DNA of 64,000 nucleotides from CAVVKW01 sp963761705 (GTDB lineage Bacteria; Verrucomicrobiota; Verrucomicrobiia; Chthoniobacterales; JAATET01). How positions within the stretch are numbered: position 1 is the first letter of the stretch; each line of letters opens with the position of its first letter. Positions 34,655 through 41,848 of this stretch are shown piece after piece. The stretch spans positions 930,001 through 994,000 of the forward strand of contig CAVXHK010000001.1 of assembly GCA_963761705.1 (NCBI GenBank), written 5' to 3'. The translations under genes were made by a program, and so were the position numbers. Under the pieces are notes generated by a model. That model was not told the DNA's origin. It searched no databases and saw only the letters and a list, made by a program, of their open reading frames with translations.

Positions 34655-35457
34655 TGGCGGACGGGGCCGCTCCACCGGTGGTGATGACGATCGCCGGGTC
34701 GGATAATTCGGCGGGCGCGGGGATCCAAGCCGACCTGCGGACGATCACCTCGCTCGGCGGTTACGCACTGACTGCCGTGACGTGCGTGGTGGCTGAGGTG
34801 CCGGGAAAGGTCGAGGCCATCGAAGCGGTGAGTCCCTCACTGGTCGGGGCGCAGGTGCGGCTTGGATTCGCGGCCTTTCCGGTCGGCGCGGTCAAAACCG
34901 GGATGCTTTATTCCGCAGAGATCGTGATGGCGGTGGTGGCGGCACTGCGTGATCACGACGTTCCACTGATCGTCGATCCGGTAATGGTCGCTTCGAGCGG
35001 GGACTCACTTTTGGAAGACTCGGCGGTGGCGGCTTACCGGGAGGAGCTGATTCCGATGGCAACGCTGGTCACGCCAAACCTCGGAGAACTAGCGGTCTTG
35101 GCCGGGCGCGAGATCGAAGATCGTGACGGAATGGAAGCGGCGGGCGTGGACTTGGCGCGGCAATACGAGACCGCGTTCCTACTCAAGGGAGGGCATCTCG
35201 CGGGAGAAATCGCGCGGGACGTTCTCGTGATGCCGGACGGGTGTCGGCAAGTGTTCGAGGCCCCCTTCGAGCCGGGAGTGGACCCACACGGAACGGGTTG
35301 CACGTATTCGGCGGCGATCTCGTGGGGTCTGGCGAGCGGACTGGGCCTCGCCGACGCGATTGGTCAGGCCAAGGACGTCATCACGAGAGCGATCCGGGAG
35401 CGGCACCGCTGGGGGAACACGGAGATTCTGAATCCAACGAGTTGGAGCAGAAGGTAA
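34654..35457 (+). CDS. thiD: Hydroxymethylpyrimidine/phosphomethylpyrimidine kinase
   Basis: A 267-residue ribokinase-fold kinase that phosphorylates HMP and HMP-P for thiamine synthesis. Family motifs are MTIAGSDNSAGAGIQADLRT at the N-terminus, AVKTGMLYSAEIV, LIVDPVMVASSGD, LVTPNLGE, and the anion-hole/catalytic DPHGTGCTYSAAIS. The last five residues (SWSRR) and the stop codon are encoded by one arm of a dispersed inverted repeat, so the native C-terminus may have been altered by the repeat. No TPP riboswitch is visible in front of this two-gene unit. Confidence 0.93.
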   Translation: MADGAAPPVVMTIAGSDNSAGAGIQADLRTITSLGGYALTAVTCVVAEVPGKVEAIEAVSPSLVGAQVRLGFAAFPVGAVKTGMLYSAEIVMAVVAALRDHDVPLIVDPVMVASSGDSLLEDSAVAAYREELIPMATLVTPNLGELAVLAGREIEDRDGMEAAGVDLARQYETAFLLKGGHLAGEIARDVLVMPDGCRQVFEAPFEPGVDPHGTGCTYSAAISWGLASGLGLADAIGQAKDVITRAIRERHRWGNTEILNPTSWSRR

Positions 35458-35522
35458 CGAAAGGGTGAAATAGGGGGCGGATGCACCGCACCGCATCCCC
35501 TTCGTTTTTTCGTTACCTTCTG
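35448..35522. terminator. Inverted repeat and terminator between thiD and kdgK
   Basis: The 15-base arms CAGAAGGTAACGAAA (35448-35462) and TTTCGTTACCTTCTG (35508-35522) are perfectly complementary. Inside lies a smaller stem, GGATGC...GCATCC, followed by a run of six T, which is a plausible rho-independent terminator for thiD. The left arm includes the thiD stop codon. The arm sequence also occurs singly at 30036-30054 and, degenerate, at 33911-33923, so this is a member of a dispersed repeat family used here as a junction element. Confidence 0.7.
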
Positions 35523-35530
35523 TTCAAGAA

Positions 35531-36625
35531 TCACCTCACCACGCGGGCTCCGCCGCCCTTCATGACCTTTTCGACTTCTTTGACCGAGGCCATGCTGGTG
35601 TCGCCGGCGGTGGTCATCGCGAGAGCGCCGTGGGCGGCCCCGTAGTCGACGGCTTGCTGGGCGTCGCCGGTCGTGAGGAAGCCGTAGGTGAGGCCGGAGG
35701 CGAAGCTGTCGCCGCCGCCGACGCGGTCCATGATCTCGAGGTCGGGATACGGGCGGCTCTCGTAGAACTCGCCGTCGTGCCAGACGATGGCTCCCCAGTC
35801 GTTGACGGTCGCCGTCTTCACGCCGCGGAGGGTGGTCGCGGTCGCCTTGAAGTTCGGGAATTTCGTCACCGCCTGGGTGATCATTTTCTTGAACGCGTCG
35901 ATCTCGAGATTGGAGAGATTTTCGTCCGCGCCTTCGACCTCGAAGCCGAGGCAGGCGGTGAAGTCTTCTTCGTTGCCGATCATGACGTCGACGTATTGGG
36001 CGATCTCCTGGTTGACCTCCTGGGCCTTGGCGTGGCCGCCGATGGACTTCCAGAGTGAGGGTCGGTAGTTGAGGTCGTAGGAGACGATGACGTCGTGCTG
36101 CTTGGCGGCTTTGACGGCTTCGATCACGAGCTCGGGTGTCGTGTCGGAGAGCGCGGCAAAAATTCCTCCCGTGTGGAACCAGCGGGTGCCGAGGGTGCCG
36201 AAGATGTGATCCCAATCGAAGTCACCGGGCTTGAGCTGGCTAGCCGCAGTGTTGCCGCGGTCGGAGCAGCCGGCGGCTCCGCGGATGCCGTAGCCGCGTT
36301 CGGTGAAGTTGATTCCGTTGCGCACCGTGCGGCCGATGCCGTCGTCTTCGGACCACTTGACGAACTGCGTGTCGACGCCGCCTTGGAGGATGAAGTCTTC
36401 GACGAGTCGGCCCACGGCGTTGTCGGCGAAGGCGGTGAGAATGGCGGTGCGCTGGCGGAAGCAACGGCGGAGGCCGCGGGCGACGTTGTATTCGCCCCCT
36501 CCTTCCCAGGCGCGGAAGTTACGGGCGGTGTGGACGCGGCCCTCACCGGGGTCGAGGCGGAGCATGACTTCGCCGAGGGAGATGAGGTCGAATTGGCAGT
36601 CGGAGGCGGGTTTGAGAGGGATCAT
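35531..36625 (-). CDS. kdgK: PfkB-family 2-keto-3-deoxygluconate kinase
   Basis: A 364-residue carbohydrate kinase of the PfkB/ribokinase family. It opens LISLGEVMLRLDPGEGR and has GGEYNVARGLRR (sugar-binding region), VSYDLNYRPSLW, and the catalytic DRVGGGDSFASGLTYG (Asp as base). The first two features are typical of KDG kinases. In this operon it would convert KDG to 2-keto-3-deoxy-6-phosphogluconate, the substrate of the aldolase encoded just upstream. Its G-poor leader (AATCTAAACTCAAAAATCG type) has no Shine-Dalgarno sequence. Substrate assignment rests largely on the neighbours. Confidence 0.82.
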   Translation of the reverse strand: MIPLKPASDCQFDLISLGEVMLRLDPGEGRVHTARNFRAWEGGGEYNVARGLRRCFRQRTAILTAFADNAVGRLVEDFILQGGVDTQFVKWSEDDGIGRTVRNGINFTERGYGIRGAAGCSDRGNTAASQLKPGDFDWDHIFGTLGTRWFHTGGIFAALSDTTPELVIEAVKAAKQHDVIVSYDLNYRPSLWKSIGGHAKAQEVNQEIAQYVDVMIGNEEDFTACLGFEVEGADENLSNLEIDAFKKMITQAVTKFPNFKATATTLRGVKTATVNDWGAIVWHDGEFYESRPYPDLEIMDRVGGGDSFASGLTYGFLTTGDAQQAVDYGAAHGALAMTTAGDTSMASVKEVEKVMKGGGARVVR

Positions 36626-36646
36626 GAGAATTTTCGATTTTTGAGT

Positions 36647-37279
36647 TTAGATTTTCGACTGGGCTGCGAGGGCGACGGCTGACGTGATGAGGGCGGTGAC
36701 TTCGTCCATTTTGCCTTCGGCGATTTTGTCGGTGGGGACCATCCAGCTGCCGCCGCAGGCGAGAACTTTCGGGAAGGCGAGGTAATCGAGGAGGTTCTTT
36801 TCGGTGATGCCACCGGTGGGGATGAACCGCATCATCCCGTAGGGGGCGGCGATGGCTTTGAGGGTCTTGAGACCGCCCATGGCTTCGGCGGGGAAAAATT
36901 TGACGGCAGAAAGGCCGTGATCGAGCGCCATTTCGATGTCGGTCGGGTTACTGATTCCGGGTGTGACCGGGATGTTGTTTTCGACGCAATAGCCAACGAC
37001 CTTCGGGTTGAAACCGGGGGAAATGATGTAGGTCGCGCCGTTGTCGACGGCTTGTTTGACCTGATCGACCTTGAGGACAGTGCCGGCTCCGACGAGGAGG
37101 TCGGAGTAGCCGGACATGATCTTGATCGATTCGGCGGCGGCGGCCGTGCGGAAGGTGACTTCGGCGACGGGGAGGCCGCCGGCGATGAGGGATTCTGCCA
37201 AGGGCGCGGCGTGGGCGGCGTCTTGCAGCGCGATGACGGGAACGAGGCGGTGGGAGGCGAGTTGTTCGAGAATGCTCAT
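36647..37279 (-). CDS. eda: KDPG aldolase (2-dehydro-3-deoxy-phosphogluconate aldolase)
   Basis: A 210-residue TIM-barrel class I aldolase that splits KDPG into pyruvate and glyceraldehyde-3-phosphate. Family markers are LVPVIALQDAAHA, the catalytic Glu in GLPVAEVTFRT, LLVGAGTVL, SPGFNPKVVGYC, the Schiff-base Lys in LSAVKFFPAEAMGG, and IPTGGITEKNL. The ATG at 37279 (MSILEQLASH) gives the right length; the open frame upstream overlaps the SDR gene and is not coding. The order SDR-aldolase-kinase on one strand completes the lower uronate route. Confidence 0.92.
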   Translation of the reverse strand: MSILEQLASHRLVPVIALQDAAHAAPLAESLIAGGLPVAEVTFRTAAAAESIKIMSGYSDLLVGAGTVLKVDQVKQAVDNGATYIISPGFNPKVVGYCVENNIPVTPGISNPTDIEMALDHGLSAVKFFPAEAMGGLKTLKAIAAPYGMMRFIPTGGITEKNLLDYLAFPKVLACGGSWMVPTDKIAEGKMDEVTALITSAVALAAQSKI

Positions 37280-37317
37280 TGGAGAATGTGAGATGTGGGA
37301 TGAGAAATGGCTAGCGG

Positions 37318-38088
37318 TTAGAGCCGGGGTAGGGTGAGGGCTCCGTCGACCAAAATGACTTGGCCGGTGGAATACGGGAAGTTTGCGGTGGCCAGCGAGG
37401 CGACGGCGAGGCCGACGTCTTCGGGCGCGCCCCAGCGCGGGGTGACGCAGAGGCCGTCGGCGATGAGTTTGTCGTATTTCTCCGTCACGCCAGCGGTCAT
37501 GTCCGTTTTGATGACGCCGGGGCGGATCTCGTAGACGGGGATGTGATGCTCGCCGAGGCGCGCGGCGAAGAGGGACGTCATCATGGCGATGCCGGCTTTC
37601 GCGACGCAATATTCACCGCGGTTCGTGCTGGCGACGGTGGCCGAGATCGAGCCGACGTTGATGATGGCGAAGAACTGCTCGGGAGATGATTGCCTTTGGT
37701 CGATCATCCAGTTTGCGGCGAGCTGGCTGAGGAAGTAGGGGCCTTTGAGGTTGGTGCCAACGACGTAGTCGAAACTCTCTTCGGTGGCTTCGAGAATGTC
37801 GCGGCGTTCCTTTGGCGCAACGCCGGCGTTGTTCACGAGGACGTTGAGGTGGCCGAACTCGGAGCGGATGTGGTCGATCATGCCGGCACGGGCGGATGCC
37901 GAGCCGATGTCGCCTTGGCAGTAGACGACTTTGGCGCCGAGGGACTCGAGGTGGGCGATCGGCTCGGCGACGGCGTCGGCGGGGCGCATGCCGTTGATGG
38001 CGACGTCGAAGCCGGCTTTGGCGAGGTGCTCGGCGCAGGCGAGACCGATACCTCGGGAGCCTCCGGTGACTAGGGCGGTGGGTTTCAT
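37318..38088 (-). CDS. SDR oxidoreductase, probably the ketouronate reductase of the uronate operon
   Basis: A 256-residue short-chain dehydrogenase: Rossmann motif ALVTGGSRGIGLACAEHL, the structural motif LVNNAGVAP, catalytic Ser (NVGSIS), Tyr and Lys in YCVAKAGIAMM, and the cofactor-contacting IRPGVIKTDMT. Sequence alone suggests a FabG-type enzyme. In the context of GH88, KdgF-like cupin, KDG kinase and KDPG aldolase, the most economical role is reduction of 2,5-diketo-3-deoxygluconate (or the DHU/DEH form) to KDG, as done by KduD/DhuD. That assignment is inference. Confidence 0.88.
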   Translation of the reverse strand: MKPTALVTGGSRGIGLACAEHLAKAGFDVAINGMRPADAVAEPIAHLESLGAKVVYCQGDIGSASARAGMIDHIRSEFGHLNVLVNNAGVAPKERRDILEATEESFDYVVGTNLKGPYFLSQLAANWMIDQRQSSPEQFFAIINVGSISATVASTNRGEYCVAKAGIAMMTSLFAARLGEHHIPVYEIRPGVIKTDMTAGVTEKYDKLIADGLCVTPRWGAPEDVGLAVASLATANFPYSTGQVILVDGALTLPRL

Positions 38089-38109
38089 TTTGGGATCTGC
38101 GGGTTTGGG

Positions 38110-38184
38110 TGGTTCGGCGGCGCGGCTCGAAGGCGGGGTTCCGGGCTGGAAGCCCGGAACGGCAGGCTGGAAGCCTGCGCTCCC
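38110..38184. repeat. Intergenic GGCTGGAAGCC hairpin repeats
   Basis: The gap contains two consecutive short hairpins, GGGCTGGAAGCCC and AGGCTGGAAGCCT, followed by GCGCTCCCCTAGTTG. An equivalent arrangement (GGGCTGGAAGCCC, then CCCTGGAAGGG, then GTGCTCCCCTGGTTG) occurs at about 60116-60164 before tyrS. These are members of a dispersed intergenic repeat; no gene is visible. Confidence 0.6.
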
Positions 38185-39333
38185 CTAGTTGAGTTTGGGG
38201 ACGTCGAGCCAGCGGCGCTCCTTCCAGCTTTCCAAGCCCAATTCTGCTAGTTGGACGCCCTTGGCGCCGCGGAGGAGATCCCACGGGAACGGCTCGTCCA
38301 ATGCGACGTGGCGGAGGAAGAGTTCCCACTGGATCTTGAACGCGTTGTCGTAGGTCTCCTGGTCCGGCACTTTGCTCCAGCCTTCGTAGAAATCGATGGG
38401 CTGGGGGACGTCGGGGTTCCAGGTTGGGCGCGGAGTGTTGCCGTAGTGCTGAGTCCAGACGTCGCGGAGGCCGCACATGGCGCTGCCTTTTTCGCCGTCG
38501 ACGAGGACGGTGAGGAGGTCGTCGCGGCGGACGCGGGTGGTCCAGGAGCTGTTGAAGTGGGCGATCACGCCGCCGGCGAGTTCGAAGGTCGCGTAGGCGG
38601 AGTCGTCGGCGGTGCACTGGTACGGCTTGCCATCCTCGTCGATGCGCTCGGGGATGTGGGTCGCACCGAGGCAGCTGAGGGCTTGGGGCTCGCCGAAGAG
38701 GTTTTCCAGGACGTATTGCCAGTGGCAGAGCATGTCGACGATGATGCCGCCGTCGTCTTCCTTGCGGTAGTTCCAGCTCGGGCGTTGCGGGGCGACGGTG
38801 TGGCCTTCGAAGACCCAGTAGCCGAATTCGCCGCGGACGCTGAGAATTTTTCCGAAGAACCCGGTGTCGATGAGGCGCTTCAATTTCACGAAACTGGCGA
38901 GCCAGAGCTTGTCTTGGACGACTCCGTTTTTGAGACCCGCGTCTTTGCAGAGTTGGTAAAGTTCGAGCGCGGTTTTGGAATCAACGGCGGTGGGTTTTTC
39001 GCAGTAGACGTGCTTGCCCGCTTTGACGGCTTTGCGAACGCCTTCGGCGCGGCGGCCGGTGGTCTGGGCGTCGAAGTAGATCTGGTAATCGTCGCTGGCG
39101 AGGGCTTCGTCGACGTTGGTGGTCCACTTCGTCGCGCTCGAGCGGGCGCAGAGGTCCTTGAGTTTGCTCTCGCTGCGACCGACCAGGATCGGGTCGGGCA
39201 TGATGACCTCCTCGGGGCCGACGCGGACGCCGCCCTGCTTGATGATCGCGTCGATGGAGCGGAGAAGGTGCTGATTCGTGCCCATGCGTCCGGTGACGCC
39301 GTTCATGATGATGCCGATTTTGTGAGTTTTCAT
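38185..39333 (-). CDS. Gfo/Idh/MocA family oxidoreductase
   Basis: A 382-residue NAD(P)-dependent oxidoreductase. The N-terminal Rossmann region starts KIGIIMNGVTGRMGTNQHLL, with the nucleotide-binding Gly loop. The family signature VYCEKPTAVDSKTALEL contains the catalytic EKP, and the C-terminal alpha/beta domain includes GGIIVDMLCHWQYVL with the active-site Asp and His. The ATG at 39333 is preferred to an upstream frame extension rich in Pro. Substrate unknown; its place in the operon suggests a uronic or aldonic acid derivative. Confidence 0.88.
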   Translation of the reverse strand: MKTHKIGIIMNGVTGRMGTNQHLLRSIDAIIKQGGVRVGPEEVIMPDPILVGRSESKLKDLCARSSATKWTTNVDEALASDDYQIYFDAQTTGRRAEGVRKAVKAGKHVYCEKPTAVDSKTALELYQLCKDAGLKNGVVQDKLWLASFVKLKRLIDTGFFGKILSVRGEFGYWVFEGHTVAPQRPSWNYRKEDDGGIIVDMLCHWQYVLENLFGEPQALSCLGATHIPERIDEDGKPYQCTADDSAYATFELAGGVIAHFNSSWTTRVRRDDLLTVLVDGEKGSAMCGLRDVWTQHYGNTPRPTWNPDVPQPIDFYEGWSKVPDQETYDNAFKIQWELFLRHVALDEPFPWDLLRGAKGVQLAELGLESWKERRWLDVPKLN

Positions 39334-39352
39334 AAATGGAATGGTTGGAAGG

Positions 39353-39802
39353 TTATTCGGGTTTGGTGGTGCATTGGGGTTGGGCACCAGCGGGGAGGGG
39401 AGGGGTGTCGCCGACTCCGGCGGGTGGGAGGGTGCCGGCGAGTTCCTGCCGCCAGTGGGCGACGTCACCGGCGGGGCCGTAGCAGTAGATCATGCGAAGC
39501 GGACGATCGCCGATGTTGGTGAGCTGGTGGAAGACGCCGGGTGGAATGAAGACGGCTTGGCCGGTGGTGAGGGTCTGCTTTTCTTCACCGAGGCACATCT
39601 CGCCGGTGCCTTCGACGACGAAGTAGACTTCTTCCTGTTCCTGGTTGTGCCACGGGACTTGGCCGCCGTTGGCGTCGAGGGTGACGTTGCCGAGGGAAAA
39701 GGCGGTGGCTTGGACCGGGGCGGGGCCGCCGACGAGATTTTGGGTGAGGCGGCGGGCGGGGTAGCGGTTACCGGGAATTTGGGAGAGGTCGCTTACGATC
39801 AT
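39353..39802 (-). CDS. Cupin protein, KdgF-like
   Basis: A 149-residue single-domain cupin. Motif 1 residues appear in VPWHNQEQEEVYFVVEGTGE (His and Glu metal ligands) and motif 2 in AVFIPPGVFHQLTNIGD (final His). KdgF proteins of this size and fold convert 4,5-unsaturated monouronates to linear ketouronates, and its position directly after the GH88 gene fits that step. Other small cupins have different roles, so the function is inferred from context. The start is the ATG at 39802 (MIVSDLSQIPG). Confidence 0.78.
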   Translation of the reverse strand: MIVSDLSQIPGNRYPARRLTQNLVGGPAPVQATAFSLGNVTLDANGGQVPWHNQEQEEVYFVVEGTGEMCLGEEKQTLTTGQAVFIPPGVFHQLTNIGDRPLRMIYCYGPAGDVAHWRQELAGTLPPAGVGDTPPLPAGAQPQCTTKPE

Positions 39803-39830
39803 AATTCGAAATTTGGAATGCGGGATGCGG

Positions 39831-41198
39831 TCAGTTGATGCCGGCGTAGTAGGTGTAGTTGGGGGCGTCGGAGCTGAGTCGACCGAGGTAGAGGGCGAGT
39901 TCGCGGGCGTGGTAGTCGCCCCACATGGAGGATTCGCCGTTGGGAATCTTGCTACCTTCGGGGATGTGATCCCAGCCGTTCGGGCGGTGGTAGATACTGT
40001 GCAGGATGAGGCCCTGGTGGGCGTCGGATTCGCTGAGGTAGGGAGCCGAAAAGAGGGTGTTGGCGGCGTTGAGGCCGGCTTCGGTGTAGCGGTTGCCCTT
40101 CTCGCGGTTGCCCTTCTTCTCGTGGTATTGGCCGAGACGCAGGAGACCCTGCGCGCCGATGGCGGCGGCGGAAGAATCGACGGGTTCGAAGTCGTTGTAG
40201 GGGTCGGCAGGACGGTCGAAGAGGTCGTCGCCGAGCTTGTGGATGAGTGGGGCGCCGGTGTCCCAATACGGGATGCCGTCGGTCGCGGAATTCTCGATGT
40301 AAAAATCGCAGGTGGCTTCGGCTGCTTTGAGCCAGAGCGCTTCGATGGCTTCGCGACCGCCGAAGGGGGCGAGTTCGGCGTCGTCGAGGGTGGCGAGGAA
40401 CTCGAGTTCCTCGGGGTAGCCGACCATGGCCCAGGCGAGACCGCGCGTCCACGTGGTGAAGCCGGAGAAGCCCTGTTGAGAGTTCGGGCAGCGGAAGGCT
40501 CCGTCGTTTCGATTGAAGACGGCTTCGTGGGCGGTGCGACCGCGAACGTCGTAGTGGTCGCGGCCCTCGCCGTACCAAACGTTAAATTTTGCCGTGGCGG
40601 CGAGGTGCTGGATGGCGCGGTGGAGGAGATTGATCGGCTGGTCGCCTTCGCCCATGAGGACGTGGCCAAGCTGGTGGCCGGCCATGAGGACGCGGCAGGA
40701 GCGGACGGTGTCGACGAAGAGGGAATGCGGGCCGTTGAACGAGTAGATGTAGCCGCCGCCGGGGATCGTGGACCAACGCGCGGCCTGGACCGCGGCGGAG
40801 GTCTTGATGGCCAGCTTGTAAAATTCGGCTTCCCACTCGTTGGTCTCGGTGCGGCCTTCGCGCATGAGGCGGAGGAGATTGCCGTAGGTCGAGAGGTTGT
40901 TGAAGCCGTGGTCGTGGACGCCGATGTGGCTCACGTGCGAGGCCATGCGGTCGACCGTGTTGCGGCGGGCGATCTCGAGGAATTGCTCGTCGCCAGTGGC
41001 GTCGAACTGCAGGACGGCGGATCCGTAAACGAAGCCTTCGGTCCACTCGGTCCAGCCGCGGGTCGAGTATTTTCCGGCGACGGTGTAGACCGGGGTCCCG
41101 TTGGATTTGTCGTAGTTGGCCTCGATGTCGAGGATCTTGCGACCGGAGTGGTCCCAGAAGTGGGGGAGCTTGGCGGTGACGTCGGCGAGGGTGGGCAT
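39831..41198 (-). CDS. Glycoside hydrolase family 88 (unsaturated uronyl hydrolase)
   Basis: A 455-residue (alpha/alpha)6-barrel enzyme that removes the 4,5-unsaturated uronic acid left by polysaccharide lyases. Typical features are WTEWTEGFVYGSAVLQF, HDHGFNN (catalytic Asp region), YIYSFNGPHSLFVDTVRSCR with the second Asp, GQGLLRLGQY-like barrel repeats, and the closing ESSMWGDYHARELAL. There is no signal peptide, so it acts on imported oligosaccharides in the cytoplasm. It is the first metabolic gene after the operon's regulator. Confidence 0.9.
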   Translation of the reverse strand: MPTLADVTAKLPHFWDHSGRKILDIEANYDKSNGTPVYTVAGKYSTRGWTEWTEGFVYGSAVLQFDATGDEQFLEIARRNTVDRMASHVSHIGVHDHGFNNLSTYGNLLRLMREGRTETNEWEAEFYKLAIKTSAAVQAARWSTIPGGGYIYSFNGPHSLFVDTVRSCRVLMAGHQLGHVLMGEGDQPINLLHRAIQHLAATAKFNVWYGEGRDHYDVRGRTAHEAVFNRNDGAFRCPNSQQGFSGFTTWTRGLAWAMVGYPEELEFLATLDDAELAPFGGREAIEALWLKAAEATCDFYIENSATDGIPYWDTGAPLIHKLGDDLFDRPADPYNDFEPVDSSAAAIGAQGLLRLGQYHEKKGNREKGNRYTEAGLNAANTLFSAPYLSESDAHQGLILHSIYHRPNGWDHIPEGSKIPNGESSMWGDYHARELALYLGRLSSDAPNYTYYAGIN

Positions 41199-41210
41199 GT
41201 TCAGAAGGAG

Positions 41211-41756
41211 CTAAAAGCGATTGGCCTTGCGGAGGTGAATGAGGACGAATTCGGTGTTTTCCAGAGCTTCGTAGGTGTGCTCTTGGACGGCGTCGAATTG
41301 GAGGGCGTCGCCCGTTTTAAGCGTGTGACGTTCGCGGGGGAGTTCGACCTCGAGGCTGCCTTCGAGAACCCAACAGATTTCGTGGTCGTCGTGGTGGACG
41401 TCGGGGCGGTGGAGGCGGCTGCCGGCTTTTGCGCGGGCGTGGAAGCAACGGGCGTTGCCGTAGTCGATGCGCTCGAAATTGAAATCGCCGGACGAGTAAG
41501 TGACCGCCGTGGTGTGGTGGGACGTGCGGGATTCTGCGAGGCCGAGAAGGTCGGAAGCGGTGAGATTGAAGACGCGGGCGAGGCGGTGGAGCGTCTCGAG
41601 TTCCGCCGATGCGAGGTTGCGTTCGAGCTTGGAAATAACGGCCGTCGAGACGCGGGAGCGCTCGGAGACTTCGCCGATCGTGAGGTCGGCCCGCTTGCGC
41701 AGATCGCGGAGGACCGTAAAATCAAATGGAGGAAGGCTGTCTTCAGAGGGGGGCAT
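41211..41756 (-). CDS. XRE-family regulator with C-terminal cupin domain
   Basis: A 181-residue two-domain regulator. Residues about 15-70 form a helix-turn-helix (LRDLRKRADLTIGEVSERSR, then VSTAVISKLERNLASAELET). The C-terminal cupin (HRPDVHHDDHEICWVLEGSL and GDALQFDAVQEHTYEAL) would bind the effector, probably a uronate intermediate. It heads the operon that runs to 35531. An 11-base inverted repeat flanks its own promoter directly upstream, so autoregulation is likely. Confidence 0.9.
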   Translation of the reverse strand: MPPSEDSLPPFDFTVLRDLRKRADLTIGEVSERSRVSTAVISKLERNLASAELETLHRLARVFNLTASDLLGLAESRTSHHTTAVTYSSGDFNFERIDYGNARCFHARAKAGSRLHRPDVHHDDHEICWVLEGSLEVELPRERHTLKTGDALQFDAVQEHTYEALENTEFVLIHLRKANRF

Positions 41757-41807
41757 TAAGTTCGTTGGGGATATTTAACGCGGCAATTTGTATTGTCAAC
41801 GAACTTA
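41757..41807 (-). promoter_or_regulatory. Promoter and inverted-repeat operator of the uronate operon
   Basis: Two perfect 11-base arms, TAAGTTCGTTG (41757-41767) and CAACGAACTTA (41797-41807), are separated by 29 bases. On the minus strand the distal arm overlaps a consensus -35 TTGACA (41794-41799). A -10 TAAATA (41772-41777) lies 16 bases further, and the proximal arm covers the expected transcription start, just before the regulator's ATG at 41756. The layout suggests a regulator bound at both arms that controls or loops the promoter. The leader would be only about ten bases long. Confidence 0.8.
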
Positions 41808-41848
41808 TTGCGGAAGGTTCCAAGTTGGAAGAATGGGCTCCCCGTTGG

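Noticed and set aside
39813..41759. A 648-codon plus-strand open frame opposite the cupin, GH88 and regulator genes
   Set aside because: Composition is Gly/Val/Glu/Asp-rich without motifs, and the minus strand encodes three recognisable proteins. It is an antisense shadow caused by high GC.
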